In this document: one piece after another, positions 29,039-37,393 of the stretch | Layout of the letters: every line of letters starts with the position of its first letter | Numbering within the stretch: position 1 is the stretch's first letter | From: Lentibacillus sp. Marseille-P4043 | GTDB lineage: Bacteria; Bacillota; Bacilli; Bacillales; Amphibacillaceae | DNA: 64,000 bases | Reading direction: 5' to 3' | Assembly (NCBI RefSeq): GCF_900258515.1 | Contig: NZ_LT984884.1 | Span: 457,002-521,001 of the forward strand | The notes under the pieces: model-generated | Told to the model about the DNA's origin: nothing | Databases searched by the model: none | Seen by the model: the letters and a program-made list of their open reading frames with translations, nothing else | Position numbers and translations under genes: made by a program

Positions 29039-29941
29039 TTAATGACCATTAAACGTAGTCAACATCTTATTATGACGTAATAATTCGATAAACACTTCTA
29101 AGGCCTTTGTCTGAAAGAGGGATTTTGTGACGATTGAAAATTGCCTCGAAAACGGTAATTCCTCCATTTGTATTTGTTTCAAATCCCCATTTCGTAGTTC
29201 TTTTTGGATTGCCCATTGCGATAATAAACTAACCCCTAGTCCAGCTTCTACTGCCTCTTTAATTGGCTGGGTACTGCCAAAATTCATTCGCTTAGCTGGA
29301 AAAAAATCAAAATGGCGAAACATTTTTTCAGTTGCTTCCCTTGTCCCTGAACCGTTTTCGCGAACAATCCATGTTTCATATTCCAAATCCTTTATTTTCA
29401 CACGTTCTTCTTTCTGTGTAAGCTTATTGTTAGCAGAAGCAACAACTACCATATAATCCTCAGCAAATTCCTCCACACTCAATTCTTGACCCTTAAAATG
29501 TCCTTCAACAATACCCACGTCTAACTGATGACTCGATACTAAATCAGCAATTTCTGATGTGTTTCCAATTGTAACTTCAGGCTGAATTTCCGGATAAGTT
29601 TCCAGTAATTTAGCAATAATACGCGGTAGTATGTATTCTCCAAATGTATAGCTTGCACCAATCAAAAGTGGACCATTGGCTTTATTCACCAAATCATCAA
29701 CAAGATGCTGCATATTTGTGTAAAGGCCAAGAATTTCCTTTGCATGATGATAAACAATCCCACCTGCCTTGTTTAAACGGACGTATTTATTCGTTCTTTC
29801 TAAGAGTCTTGTGCCAAGATTATCCTCGAATGTACGTATATACTGACTGACAGCAGGTTGTGTCATGTGAAGTTCTTCAGCAGCTCTGGAAAAGTTTTTC
29901 TTTTCTGCTACTGTTACAAATACTTGTAAATGTTGATCCAT
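29039..29941 (-). CDS. LysR-family transcriptional regulator
   Basis: 300 residues. The N-terminal helix-turn-helix (residues 1-60, NFSRAAEELHMTQPAVSQYIRTFEDNLGTRLLER) is followed by a linker helix and a periplasmic-binding-like effector domain (about 90-290). It is divergent from a yeiH-family gene with about 110 bases between, as in the yeiE-yeiH pair of enterobacteria. It resembles the CysL/YeiE branch. The likely target is the divergent gene. Confidence 0.9.
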   Translation of the reverse strand: MDQHLQVFVTVAEKKNFSRAAEELHMTQPAVSQYIRTFEDNLGTRLLERTNKYVRLNKAGGIVYHHAKEILGLYTNMQHLVDDLVNKANGPLLIGASYTFGEYILPRIIAKLLETYPEIQPEVTIGNTSEIADLVSSHQLDVGIVEGHFKGQELSVEEFAEDYMVVVASANNKLTQKEERVKIKDLEYETWIVRENGSGTREATEKMFRHFDFFPAKRMNFGSTQPIKEAVEAGLGVSLLSQWAIQKELRNGDLKQIQMEELPFSRQFSIVTKSLFQTKALEVFIELLRHNKMLTTFNGH

Positions 29942-29990
29942 TTCAATACCGCCTTTTCAACTATCATATAACTTTACTTATCGTCACTAT

Positions 29991-30022
29991 TATAATGATT
30001 TATTTTCCTTATGAAAATAAAT
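29991..30022 (+). promoter_or_regulatory. yeiH promoter region with LysR-type palindrome
   Basis: A TATAAT box (29991-29996) without a good -35 box is followed by a perfect 10-bp inverted repeat ATTTATTTTC-N5-GAAAATAAAT (29998-30022). A weak -35 would fit activation, while a site downstream of -10 would fit repression; which one applies cannot be told. Confidence 0.55.
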
Positions 30023-30051
30023 ACATTACTCTAATTGTAGGAGGTGTCGCA

Positions 30052-31077
30052 ATGACGTTAGAAAATACAACAAAATCCTTAAGTTCTTCCACAACCGGAA
30101 GATGGCTTGGTGGAGTTGCATTTACTTTTTTTATTGCATTACTAGGATATCTATTAGCAATGGTACCTGGGTTTGATCGTGTTGGGCAATTGGCATGTGC
30201 TATTATTATTGCTGTTATTTATCGCCAGTTCTTTGGCTACCCCGAGGCAATTCGATCAGGTATAGCCTTTTCGTCAAAACGGTTACTACGAGCGGCAATT
30301 ATTTTATATGGTCTGAAATTAAACATTGATACCGTTCTCCATGATGGTTTAGGATTACTTGTTCGAGACGCTGGTGTGATTATTTTCGCCATCTGTTTGA
30401 CCATTTGGTTAGCAAAAATTCTAAAGGCAAACAAAATGATTTCACTATTGCTTGGTGTTGGAACAGGAGTTTGTGGAGCAGCAGCAATAGCAGCCGTTGC
30501 ACCGATCGTTAAATCAAAAGATGAAGATACGGCAATAGGGGTTGGCATTATTGCATTAATGGGAACAATATTCGCCATTGGTTATACCATCTTAAGACCC
30601 TTTTTACCATTATCCGCAATCGATTATGGCGTATGGTCTGGTTCAAGTTTACATGAAGTTGCCCATGTTGCTCTTGCAGCAGCTCCTGCCGGTGAAGATG
30701 GGTTAGCAATTGCCCTACTTGCAAAACTAGGCCGTGTATTCCTACTTGTACCGTTATGTTTTATTTTTATTTATATTATGAAGCGAAAAAACAAAGGCAC
30801 GGAACAAACGGATGCTAAAATTGAATTTCCATGGTTTTTAGTTGGTTTTATTATTTTAAGTATTTTAGGAAGCTATGTGTTTGGTCATTCAATTCCAGTA
30901 TCCGATGATGTTATGAATGTCGTTTTCAGCATGACTACTTGGCTATTAACCGCTGCCATGGTCGGGCTTGGCCTAAATGTAAGCCTTAAAGATCTACGCA
31001 CAAAGGCACTGAGGCCACTATTAGCAATGGGAATTACATCTGTATGTTTATCTGTTATTGTTTACTTTATAGTATAG
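30052..31077 (+). CDS. YeiH-family (UPF0324) membrane protein
   Basis: 341 residues from the ATG at 30052, chosen because AGGAGGTG lies 6 bases upstream; the frame is open further upstream without a start signal. About ten membrane helices. Family motifs include RAAIILYGLKLN, GTGVCGAAAIAAVAPIVKSKDEDTAIGVGIIALMGT and SGSSLHEVAHV. The family is annotated as a putative sulfate exporter, a weakly supported name. Terminated by its own hairpin. Confidence 0.9.
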   Translation: MTLENTTKSLSSSTTGRWLGGVAFTFFIALLGYLLAMVPGFDRVGQLACAIIIAVIYRQFFGYPEAIRSGIAFSSKRLLRAAIILYGLKLNIDTVLHDGLGLLVRDAGVIIFAICLTIWLAKILKANKMISLLLGVGTGVCGAAAIAAVAPIVKSKDEDTAIGVGIIALMGTIFAIGYTILRPFLPLSAIDYGVWSGSSLHEVAHVALAAAPAGEDGLAIALLAKLGRVFLLVPLCFIFIYIMKRKNKGTEQTDAKIEFPWFLVGFIILSILGSYVFGHSIPVSDDVMNVVFSMTTWLLTAAMVGLGLNVSLKDLRTKALRPLLAMGITSVCLSVIVYFIV

Positions 31078-31083
31078 TTTGTT

Positions 31084-31118
31084 AAAAAGCGTTCTCAAAA
31101 TTTATGAGAACGCTTTTT
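31084..31118. terminator. Terminator between yeiH-like and panF genes
   Basis: AAAAAGCGTTCTCA pairs with TGAGAACGCTTTTT, with A-run and T-run on the two sides, so it can serve both convergent genes. Confidence 0.88.
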
Positions 31119-31127
31119 GAGTATGCC

Positions 31128-32567
31128 CTAGCCGATTTCCTCGACCATCCTTTTTTGTGTTGCCAGGCTCACCACGACATAAGATATGAATGATAGTACA
31201 ATTGGTAGGACAACCGAGTGCAGCCCGAATGGTTTTGGATAAAAAGTATCCGATAGAATATATAATACGATTCCAGTTACCATGGAAGAAATTGCACCAT
31301 ATTTATTTCCCTTATTCCAATATAGCCCCATAACAATCGGCCAAATAAATGCTGCTTCCAGACCTCCAAAAGCAAATAAATTTAACCATATAATTAAATC
31401 AGGAGGGTTTAAAGCCATACAAAAAACAATAATGCCCAAAATTGCGGTGATACCCATACTTAAACGTTTGATCCTTCGATGTGATGCTTTTGGTTGAATA
31501 TAGTTTAAGTATAAATCTTTTACAATTGCTGAACTGACTAATAGTAACAGTGAGTCCACTGTTGACATAATTGCCGCCATTGGTGCTGCCAAAACAACAC
31601 CCGCAAGCCAATTTGGCAAGACTTCCAACGCAATGAGTGGCATCACTTTATCACCGACTACAATATCGGGTAAAATCGGCCTAGCAAACACCCCAATTAA
31701 ATGCATGTTCAGCATGATAAACCCAACAACAACTGTCCCAATAATAATTGCGCGATGCATGGACCGTGCATTTTTATAGGACATTGCTCGAACAGCAATT
31801 TGCGGAAGTGCCACTACCCCGACCCCAACGAGTATCCAAAACGATGATACATATGCGGGTGTTAAACTTCCATCAGCACCAAACGGGGTAATTAAATTCG
31901 GGTTTTCAGTACTTAAATCTGTTATGATCGATGATACCCCGCCTCCAGCAATAACCGTGGCAATTAACAAGATGAGTGTCCCAACTAACATAATAACCCC
32001 TTGAATCGCGTCAGTTAACGCTACAGCCTTAAATCCACCAATTGTTACATAAATTAGTACAGACAAAGCAAAAATGAATAATGCACTCGTATAGGGGATA
32101 CCTAGCAATGATTCAATTAACCGTGCACCACCAATCCATTGAGCTGCCATTGCGGAGAATAGAAATATAATGATGCTAATCGCGGATAGCAAGACAACCC
32201 ATTTCGATTGATAACGCTCTTTTAAAAAGTCAACCATCGTTACTGCACGGTATTTCCTGGTCATAATGGCAAATTTTTTACCAAGTACCATTAAAACAAA
32301 ATAACCTGTTACTACTTGTGACATCGCCAGTAGTACCCATCCAAGGCCCTCTGTATAGGCTGTACCTGGTCCACCTATAAAACTACTAGCACTACCATAT
32401 GTAGCTGTCATCGTCATCGCTAATACAAAACCACCAAGATTCCGATTACCGAGAAAATACTCTTGTAAAAACGTATTTGATGTTTTTAAAGACCTCCCAG
32501 CCCATACACCAACGACAAAAATGATTACCAACAGACCAATTAACGGAACTAATGCTTGCAAGTTCAT
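31128..32567 (-). CDS. panF: Sodium/pantothenate symporter
   Basis: 479 residues, thirteen predicted membrane helices, solute:sodium symporter family. The family patterns ATYGSASSFIGGPGTAYTEGLGWVLLAMSQV and GGFKAVALTDAIQGVIML are present. The assignment to PanF rests on overall similarity and on the small YhdT gene directly upstream, the same pair as in E. coli. It should import pantothenate with sodium. Its ATG overlaps the yhdT stop by four bases. Confidence 0.88.
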   Translation of the reverse strand: MNLQALVPLIGLLVIIFVVGVWAGRSLKTSNTFLQEYFLGNRNLGGFVLAMTMTATYGSASSFIGGPGTAYTEGLGWVLLAMSQVVTGYFVLMVLGKKFAIMTRKYRAVTMVDFLKERYQSKWVVLLSAISIIIFLFSAMAAQWIGGARLIESLLGIPYTSALFIFALSVLIYVTIGGFKAVALTDAIQGVIMLVGTLILLIATVIAGGGVSSIITDLSTENPNLITPFGADGSLTPAYVSSFWILVGVGVVALPQIAVRAMSYKNARSMHRAIIIGTVVVGFIMLNMHLIGVFARPILPDIVVGDKVMPLIALEVLPNWLAGVVLAAPMAAIMSTVDSLLLLVSSAIVKDLYLNYIQPKASHRRIKRLSMGITAILGIIVFCMALNPPDLIIWLNLFAFGGLEAAFIWPIVMGLYWNKGNKYGAISSMVTGIVLYILSDTFYPKPFGLHSVVLPIVLSFISYVVVSLATQKRMVEEIG

Positions 32568-32839
32568 TTATTTTCCCCTTCTTCATCAAATGGAATAGCA
32601 ACAAACCATTTTTTTACCACGATTGTTACAAGTACTGCCATCACAACGAATCCGAGTACACAGCTATAGAAAAACCAGGCCGGCAATCCGAAAACATACG
32701 AATACTCAGCTGGATCCTTTCCTCCTAGTCCGTAGGCAAATCCGAACCACCAAATAAAATTAAAAATAGCAAGTCCAACACCAATTAATGCTTCTCTGTT
32801 GGCAATTTTATAGCGATAATCATCGTTATGCTCTTTCAT
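32564..32839 (-). CDS. yhdT: YhdT-family small membrane protein
   Basis: 91 residues, two membrane helices (about 17-37 and 48-71) joined by a short GLGGKDPAEYSYVFGLPAWFF segment, which is characteristic of YhdT. It is translationally coupled to panF through an ATGA overlap and is probably an accessory of the transporter. The function is not established. Confidence 0.88.
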   Translation of the reverse strand: MKEHNDDYRYKIANREALIGVGLAIFNFIWWFGFAYGLGGKDPAEYSYVFGLPAWFFYSCVLGFVVMAVLVTIVVKKWFVAIPFDEEGENK

Positions 32840-33026
32840 TTTTTACCCCTCTTTTCACGAAAACCCCACATTATGCCTAAATTTATATTCATTATTAATA
32901 TAACCGAAATGCCATACCGTTGTAAATGTTTGAAAATTGCATATCTTAATATTACAATTCCCTTTCCTACAAAAAGGAAGTATCAGATGATTGCAAAGTG
33001 CAATTCTGAAACTTCCCTATTTAATT

Positions 33027-33650
33027 TAAAGGCTCTTTTCATAATGTTTGTTGCTTTTTAATTTCGTAGTTGATATAAAATGCGACGTAACTAAGAAATT
33101 TCTCTCCCACCGTTCCGGAAATACACTACGCTTTCCGCGGGCGGCTGCTGAGCCTCCTCGAGCTGGGTGCTCGTCGCGTTGCAAGTAATTTCGGTGAAGT
33201 ATCGCTCCTCGCAACTCGAAGCTTACTCAGTGGAAGTTTCGCTCGTCGCTCTGCGGGGTCTCACCTAGGCCTTTCCTCCCGCTGGAGTCTCCGCGTATTT
33301 CCTCCACTGGTTTTGCATTTACTACCATTAACTGTAGTAGTATGTGTTCTACCAAGCCTCATTCTACCGCTTCACTAGTCCGGGTGAGTGGAGGGTGGTG
33401 ACTCCTCGAAAAAGAAAAGCACTTTTTCAAGGAAGTGGTTAGAAAAGGAAGGTCGACTAAAACCGTCCTTTGCGGACAACGTCGACATACCCCTCGCCGG
33501 GGCAAGGAGGCTGAGGCCGTGCCCGCGGAAAGCATCCACCCGGAACGATCCCGGACGGCGGGAAATGAACGTACTTATAGAAAAGAGCCCAGCAGTTACG
33601 TCGCATTATATATCTTTTGTGTAAAAAGCAACAACTTTTTATAAAACAGC
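33027..33650. repeat. Composite GC-rich foldback repeat, copy 3 (variant)
   Basis: Same layout as copy 1. Module A forward at about 33116-33316 (GCTTTCCGCGGGC 33130-33142, AGCCTCCTCG 33151-33160, CTGCGGGGTCT 33251-33261), module B reverse at about 33385-33535 (AAGGAGGCT 33504-33512, GCCCGCGGAAAGC 33521-33533). The ends carry AATGTTTGTTGCTTTTTAAT on the left and a diverged inverted copy on the right. In module B the usual central part is replaced by an unrelated ~100-base stretch (about 33406-33503) with its own small hairpins. It separates yhdT and aprX. Confidence 0.85.
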
Positions 33651-33667
33651 CATTTTAAAAGATTCCA

Positions 33668-34954
33668 CTATCCTTCAATTAATTGAGCAGCGTCTAAATA
33701 GCCATTACCTTGAACATTAGGGGGTTGTCCTATATCTTTACATGCATTAATGAACTGTTCCTTAACCTGGTCTGGGGTTAGATTTGAATTAGTTTGAAGA
33801 AGTTGTGCAACTACACCAGCACATATTGGTGTTGCCATTGAGGTTCCTGATAAAGAGAAATAGTTTGAATCGACACGTGCTCCTGCATTTGTTTTATCGA
33901 GATAGGATCTTGGGGAGCGTAAAGATATAATGTTTGCACCTGGTGTTAACAGATCTGGTTTCATTAATCCACCAACTGTTGGGCCACGGCTTGAGAAATT
34001 TGCTACTATATCATCTGAGCGATCGGCTGTGTTGTTATCGTTAGCCGCACCTACCGTAATAACTTTAGGGCTTATCCCAGGACTTGCAATCGTTTCCGAA
34101 GAAGGTCCCGAATTACCTGCCGCAGCACAAACAACAATTCCATTATTCCATGCTTCTTCGACAGCTCTTACAACGGGATCGTCTTCAGCTGGTTCCTGCG
34201 CATCAGAACCGAGGGACAGTGAGAGAACATTAATATTATATTGCGATTGATTTTGAACACACCAATCAATTCCAGCAATCACCGTTGAAAGTGAACCAGA
34301 CCCCATTTTATTTAATACCTTAACCCCAACTAAGTTAGCATCAGACGCTGGTCCTTGGTACAATCCATTTGATGCTGCTCCATCACTCGCTGCATCCCCT
34401 GCACAATGGGTACCATGTCCATTATCATCGTATGGTTCGGATTTGTTTTGAACAAAATCTTTAAATCCTATAATGCGTCCTTCTAAATCATTGTGCGGAT
34501 ATATACCTGTATCAACGACCGCAATGGTTACATCCTTCCCTGTATAACCAGACTTTTTTAACTGATCAGAATTAATCGTTGGTGAAGCTACATCAAGCAA
34601 AGTTGTGATTTTCCTGTCATAATAAACCTTTTTGATGTGATTACAGTTTTCAAGTAAATGTTCTATTTTTTTAATCGATAATTTAGTAGAACAACAGGAA
34701 ATAGAAGGGTGCTGATGATGGATTTTACATTTTGCCTTCTTTACATCATTTAGTCCATGTTCAAAGGAATCAGGCTGAAATTCAATAACTACAGGTAAGC
34801 TTTTTGTCTTTTTCTTTACATAATCCAAAGGGCGATGCAAGAAACATGGCAGCGAACGAAAGGGATAATAAAAACGAATCAATTCGCTTCTTATATTTTT
34901 ATCGAGTTTATCTCCCCTGCGACGAACTAGTTGAATCATAGAAAAGCCAAACAT
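33668..34954 (-). CDS. aprX: Subtilisin-like serine protease, AprX type
   Basis: 428 residues, S8 peptidase. Catalytic Asp148 (VVDTGIYPH), His180 (NGHGTHCAG) and Ser372 (SGTSMATPICAG). The N-terminal ~120 residues (MFGFSMIQLVRRRGDKLD ... PCFLHRP) closely follow the pattern I recall for Bacillus AprX. There is no signal peptide, in line with the cytoplasmic AprX. It is flanked by the foldback repeat downstream and a long non-coding stretch upstream. Confidence 0.93.
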   Translation of the reverse strand: MFGFSMIQLVRRRGDKLDKNIRSELIRFYYPFRSLPCFLHRPLDYVKKKTKSLPVVIEFQPDSFEHGLNDVKKAKCKIHHQHPSISCCSTKLSIKKIEHLLENCNHIKKVYYDRKITTLLDVASPTINSDQLKKSGYTGKDVTIAVVDTGIYPHNDLEGRIIGFKDFVQNKSEPYDDNGHGTHCAGDAASDGAASNGLYQGPASDANLVGVKVLNKMGSGSLSTVIAGIDWCVQNQSQYNINVLSLSLGSDAQEPAEDDPVVRAVEEAWNNGIVVCAAAGNSGPSSETIASPGISPKVITVGAANDNNTADRSDDIVANFSSRGPTVGGLMKPDLLTPGANIISLRSPRSYLDKTNAGARVDSNYFSLSGTSMATPICAGVVAQLLQTNSNLTPDQVKEQFINACKDIGQPPNVQGNGYLDAAQLIEG

Positions 34955-35362
34955 AAACTTAACCTTCCTCTCTTAGAATTTACGTGACACGATATGGTAC
35001 GTAAACTTCTAAAAGAGGAGTAATGAATTGGTGCAAAAAGATAGAAAAAAGGCTGAAAACTAGATTAATAGTACAGGTGGCTTCAATTCAACGTCGTTTC
35101 TTCCCTTAGTTCACTCCTACAAGACTCTGCCTCCGAGCACAACAACCTTACAAGTCCTCCTTTCTAGTAAACTGATAACTCATCAATATATTGCGAAAAA
35201 GAATAACCGAACCAAATTACACAAATATTTACTCTCTAAAAAATTTACAAATGAACTATCGCAACAACGTCTTAGGGACTGCTTACTGTAGAAATGCTTC
35301 CTAATTGCTTGAAGACATATATAAAATAAGATAGAATAAATAATTGTTAGGTTAATTTCTAC
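34955..35362. other. Long intergenic stretch, no gene supported
   Basis: About 400 bases between aprX and tRNA-Ala. On the minus strand, 35046-35167 could fold end to end (ACTAGA with TCTAGT, AGGAGG with CCACCT) and is followed by a T-rich tract (CCTTTTTTC), so a structured leader or small RNA is possible. A 20-codon TTG-started frame lies inside it but has poor ribosome-site spacing. Nothing recognisable otherwise. Confidence 0.3.
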
Positions 35363-35435
35363 GGGGCATTAGCTCAGCTGGGAGAGCGCTTCGCTGGCAG
35401 CGAAGAGGTCATCGGTTCGAGCCCGATATGCTCCA
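35363..35435 (+). tRNA. tRNA-Ala (anticodon GGC)
   Basis: 73 bases fold into a full cloverleaf. Acceptor GGGGCAT pairs with ATGCTCC, the D-arm is GCTC...GAGC, the anticodon stem CTTCG/CGAAG encloses CTGGCAG with anticodon GGC, and the T-arm is ATCGG-TTCGAGC-CCGAT. The 3' CCA is not encoded (the sequence after discriminator A is TCATCC). Confidence 0.95.
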
Positions 35436-35441
35436 TCATCC
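35396..35441 (+). repeat. 46-bp direct repeat, copy 1 (3' part of tRNA-Ala)
   Basis: From the anticodon region to six bases past the tRNA end. It recurs at 37206-37251 with one mismatch (CCC versus CCA in the T-stem). It is an attL-like site for the segment that carries mazEF. Confidence 0.85.
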
Positions 35442-35442
35442 A

Positions 35443-35471
35443 AAACCCCTTGTCCATCAAGGGGTTTTGCG
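35443..35471 (+). terminator. Terminator after tRNA-Ala
   Basis: AAAACCCCTTG pairs with CAAGGGGTTTT a few bases after the tRNA. Confidence 0.85.
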
Positions 35472-35783
35472 TTTATTCATCTTCCCCTTTTGATCCCCCA
35501 AAAATAACCAAGTTCACATAAATTCACATTTGATCCGGTAAATTTGATTGCCTTTTAAATTTTTTATCTCCTTTTCTGCCGATTCTCTTTTGTTGGTAGG
35601 CAATATTGATGTTCGAAAACAAATGACCCTATCTGATGTTGTACCGTACCGTGCGCTTATAACCTCCGTGGCTCCACTATCGCAAATACGGCCAGGACAG
35701 TCACAGTCAATTTCAATTCAGTCGATATTTTTAATGTAGTGTTTGATAGAATGAAGGTATTCTAGTATAGACATATAGTTAAG

Positions 35784-35832
35784 GGAGTCAACTGTTCTAG
35801 CCGTCAAGCTATGGAAACAGTTGACTTCTCCT
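35784..35832. terminator. Hairpin without an adjacent gene
   Basis: GGAGTCAACTGTT pairs with AACAGTTGACTTC around a 20-base loop, followed by TCCTTTCTT. No gene ends next to it, so it is probably left over from a lost gene or mobile element. Confidence 0.5.
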
Positions 35833-35850
35833 TTCTTAGAAAAAAATGAC

Positions 35851-35908
35851 AAGAGCCGCAACCTCTGTGATCATTATACGTGGTCACAGACGTTGGCGGC
35901 TCTTTTAT
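35851..35908 (+). terminator. Strong terminator hairpin without an adjacent gene
   Basis: AAGAGCCGCAACCTCTGTGA pairs, with two mismatches, with TCACAGACGTTGGCGGCTCTT, then TTTAT; an A-run precedes it. It lies within the tRNA-bounded segment with no intact gene upstream. Confidence 0.75.
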
Positions 35909-36197
35909 ATGGATTTATATGACAGATTAGTCGGCTAAAATGATCATTATAGAGACAATAGCTTAGGTTGCAAATAATTTGAGAACGAAGAAAAAAGGAT
36001 CATAATTGCTCATTATTGATTTTCTAAGTATCTTTTACTTGGCTTATCACTATTTAATGTTAGGCGCTGTGCCGAAAGATCGGTATATAGCCGGGTTTGA
36101 CACGGAAACCTCTGCGGGCATGGTTCACGAGCCAAGAAGCCAGTATCAAGAGACATTGGCTCACGCATTCAATGCTATCATGCCCGCCACACCTTAT

Positions 36198-36297
36198 AAC
36201 CCCGAATCTAATACCAAGTGTAATATTGTTATATAAAAGGCCACTTGCTACACCCACTCCAATACAAATTGCAAAGCCACTCCCATTTACTTTTTGA
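36198..36297 (-). pseudogene. Remnant of a small glycine-rich membrane protein gene
   Basis: The minus-strand frame reads GFAICIGVGVASGLLYNNITLGIRFG, a pattern seen in small Bacillaceae proteins with a glycine-rich membrane helix pair. No start codon lies upstream, and after ...RFG the sequence changes to unrelated, more GC-rich DNA (about 36085-36195). It looks like a truncated copy inside the segment next to tRNA-Ala. Confidence 0.45.
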
Positions 36298-36373
36298 GGT
36301 TACAAAAAGGTGTTGAAAGGAAATTAAGGGGGAGGTGTTCTTCTTATTCGATCAAAAATATGTATCTTTTTAT

Positions 36374-36404
36374 TTGAAAATGTATAAACTAAAGTATACA
36401 TTTT
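36374..36404 (+). promoter_or_regulatory. mazEF promoter and operator candidate
   Basis: Perfect 10-bp inverted repeat AAAATGTATA-N8-TATACATTTT (36377-36404) just before mazE. TTGAAA (36374-36379) and TATACA (36395-36400) inside it are possible -35/-10 boxes with a short 15-base spacer. Self-repression by the MazE-MazF complex would fit. Confidence 0.65.
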
Positions 36405-36421
36405 ACCAGAGAGGGGTTACA

Positions 36422-36688
36422 ATGGAAACAAATAATCACAGTGGGGTGTATAAAATGACTGTTACTGCACAAAAATGGGGCAACAGCATTGGTATTCGTA
36501 TACCTTTTAGACTAGCGGATAAATATGGAATTGTAAAAGGTACAGAGTTGGATATTCGTGATACGAAAAATGGCATTGAGTTAACACCAAAGGAAAAGCC
36601 AACATTAGATGATTTATTGGCACAATGTGATGGTGAAAACCCCTATGAAGAATTTTTCAGCGAACCGATAGGAAAGGAAGAATTGTAA
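36422..36688 (+). CDS. mazE: Antitoxin MazE
   Basis: 88 residues from the ATG at 36422 (GAGAGGGG site). An internal ATG at 36455, also with a G-rich site, would give a more usual 77-residue protein starting MTVTAQKWGNS. The AbrB-type swapped-hairpin DNA-binding domain is QKWGNSIGIRIPFRLADKYGIVKGTELDI. The acidic C-terminal tail (LDDLLAQCDGENPYEEFF) binds the toxin. It is one base from mazF. MazE neutralises MazF and represses the pair. Confidence 0.92.
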   Translation: METNNHSGVYKMTVTAQKWGNSIGIRIPFRLADKYGIVKGTELDIRDTKNGIELTPKEKPTLDDLLAQCDGENPYEEFFSEPIGKEEL

Positions 36689-36689
36689 G

Positions 36690-37040
36690 ATGCAAGTTCC
36701 AGATCGAGGGGATTTTATTTATTTAGATTTTGACCTTCAAACAGGCACAGAGCAATCAGATCGCAGGCCAGCTATTGTGTTGTCTCCCGAAAAATTCAAT
36801 CGGGTTACTGGTTATGCGACTGTTTGCCCTATTAGTGGAACCAAAAGAGAATGGGGTTTTAATATCGACATTCCAGACGGTTTTGCGGTCGGCGGAGTTG
36901 TCATTAGTGATCAAGTTAAAAATTTGGATTGGAAAACAAGAAAAGCACAAATAAAGGGGAAGGCACCTAACGATCTTATTAATAAAGTTGTTCAGGTGAT
37001 ACATACTTATGTGTATGAAGAACATCAGCCTGATGAATGA
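36690..37040 (+). CDS. mazF: mRNA interferase toxin MazF
   Basis: 116 residues, of the E. coli MazF/ChpB kind by sequence (VPDRGDFIYLDFDLQTGTEQSDRRPAIVLSPEKFN, CPISGTK, GVVISDQVKNLDWKTRKA). It cleaves single-stranded mRNA at a short sequence-specific site. All core features are intact, so it is probably active. It is coupled to mazE and lies inside the segment bounded by the tRNA-derived repeats. Bacillaceae also carry a housekeeping ndoA/mazF elsewhere; this one appears to be an accessory copy. Confidence 0.94.
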   Translation: MQVPDRGDFIYLDFDLQTGTEQSDRRPAIVLSPEKFNRVTGYATVCPISGTKREWGFNIDIPDGFAVGGVVISDQVKNLDWKTRKAQIKGKAPNDLINKVVQVIHTYVYEEHQPDE

Positions 37041-37205
37041 GGGGGCATCATTGACAGATTACCATGCCAAAAGCGTTTGACAATAGAAACAAAATTATTC
37101 TAACTTATTAATCCCATAGACTTCCGGAGTTAGGCCGAAGAACATAAAGAAAAGGTATAATTTAAGGATATAGAATCCCATACCATTGCTCCTGCACCAT
37201 CTTGG

Positions 37206-37251
37206 GGCAGCGAAGAGGTCATCGGTTCGAGCCAGATATGCTCCATCATCC
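37206..37251 (+). repeat. 46-bp direct repeat, copy 2 (tRNA-Ala 3' fragment)
   Basis: 45 of 46 bases equal the tRNA-Ala 3' part, without the 5' half of the tRNA. A CCCCTCCTTG...CAAGGGGGG hairpin follows and mirrors the terminator after the real tRNA, and further weak similarity (TTCACATTTGA) continues downstream. It is attR-like or the far end of an old segmental duplication. Confidence 0.85.
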
Positions 37252-37350
37252 GATCCCCTCCTTGCTCTTCAAGGGGGGCTACGTTTTTCCATCTTTCTCT
37301 GATTTTCTACAAATAAAGGATTGCGTTCACATTTGACCCAGGGATTTTAA

Positions 37351-37393
37351 ATACGGTTACATGATCAAGAAACGCTATGGCATGTAACCGTAT
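37351..37393. terminator. Hairpin downstream of the tRNA fragment
   Basis: 13-bp perfect inverted repeat ATACGGTTACATG with CATGTAACCGTAT, A/T-rich on both sides. It may end transcription from the MFS gene (minus) or from the mazEF side (plus). The rest of 37041-37543 shows no supported gene. Confidence 0.5.

Noticed and set aside
33388..33644. Two plus-strand ORFs of 69-78 residues
   Set aside because: Inside repeat copy 3, no ribosome site, frames not conserved between copies.
35514..35717. Minus-strand frame of 67 codons (CDCPGRICDSGATEV...)
   Set aside because: No ATG, GTG or TTG start with a ribosome site; a stop codon directly precedes it. It could be a gene remnant in the tRNA-bounded segment, but the evidence is too thin.
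36006..36236. 76-residue plus-strand ORF
   Set aside because: Poor start context; overlaps the minus-strand membrane-protein remnant and GC-rich debris.
37199..37255. Second tRNA-Ala gene
   Set aside because: Only the 3' half is present; acceptor 5' strand, D-arm and half of the anticodon stem are missing.
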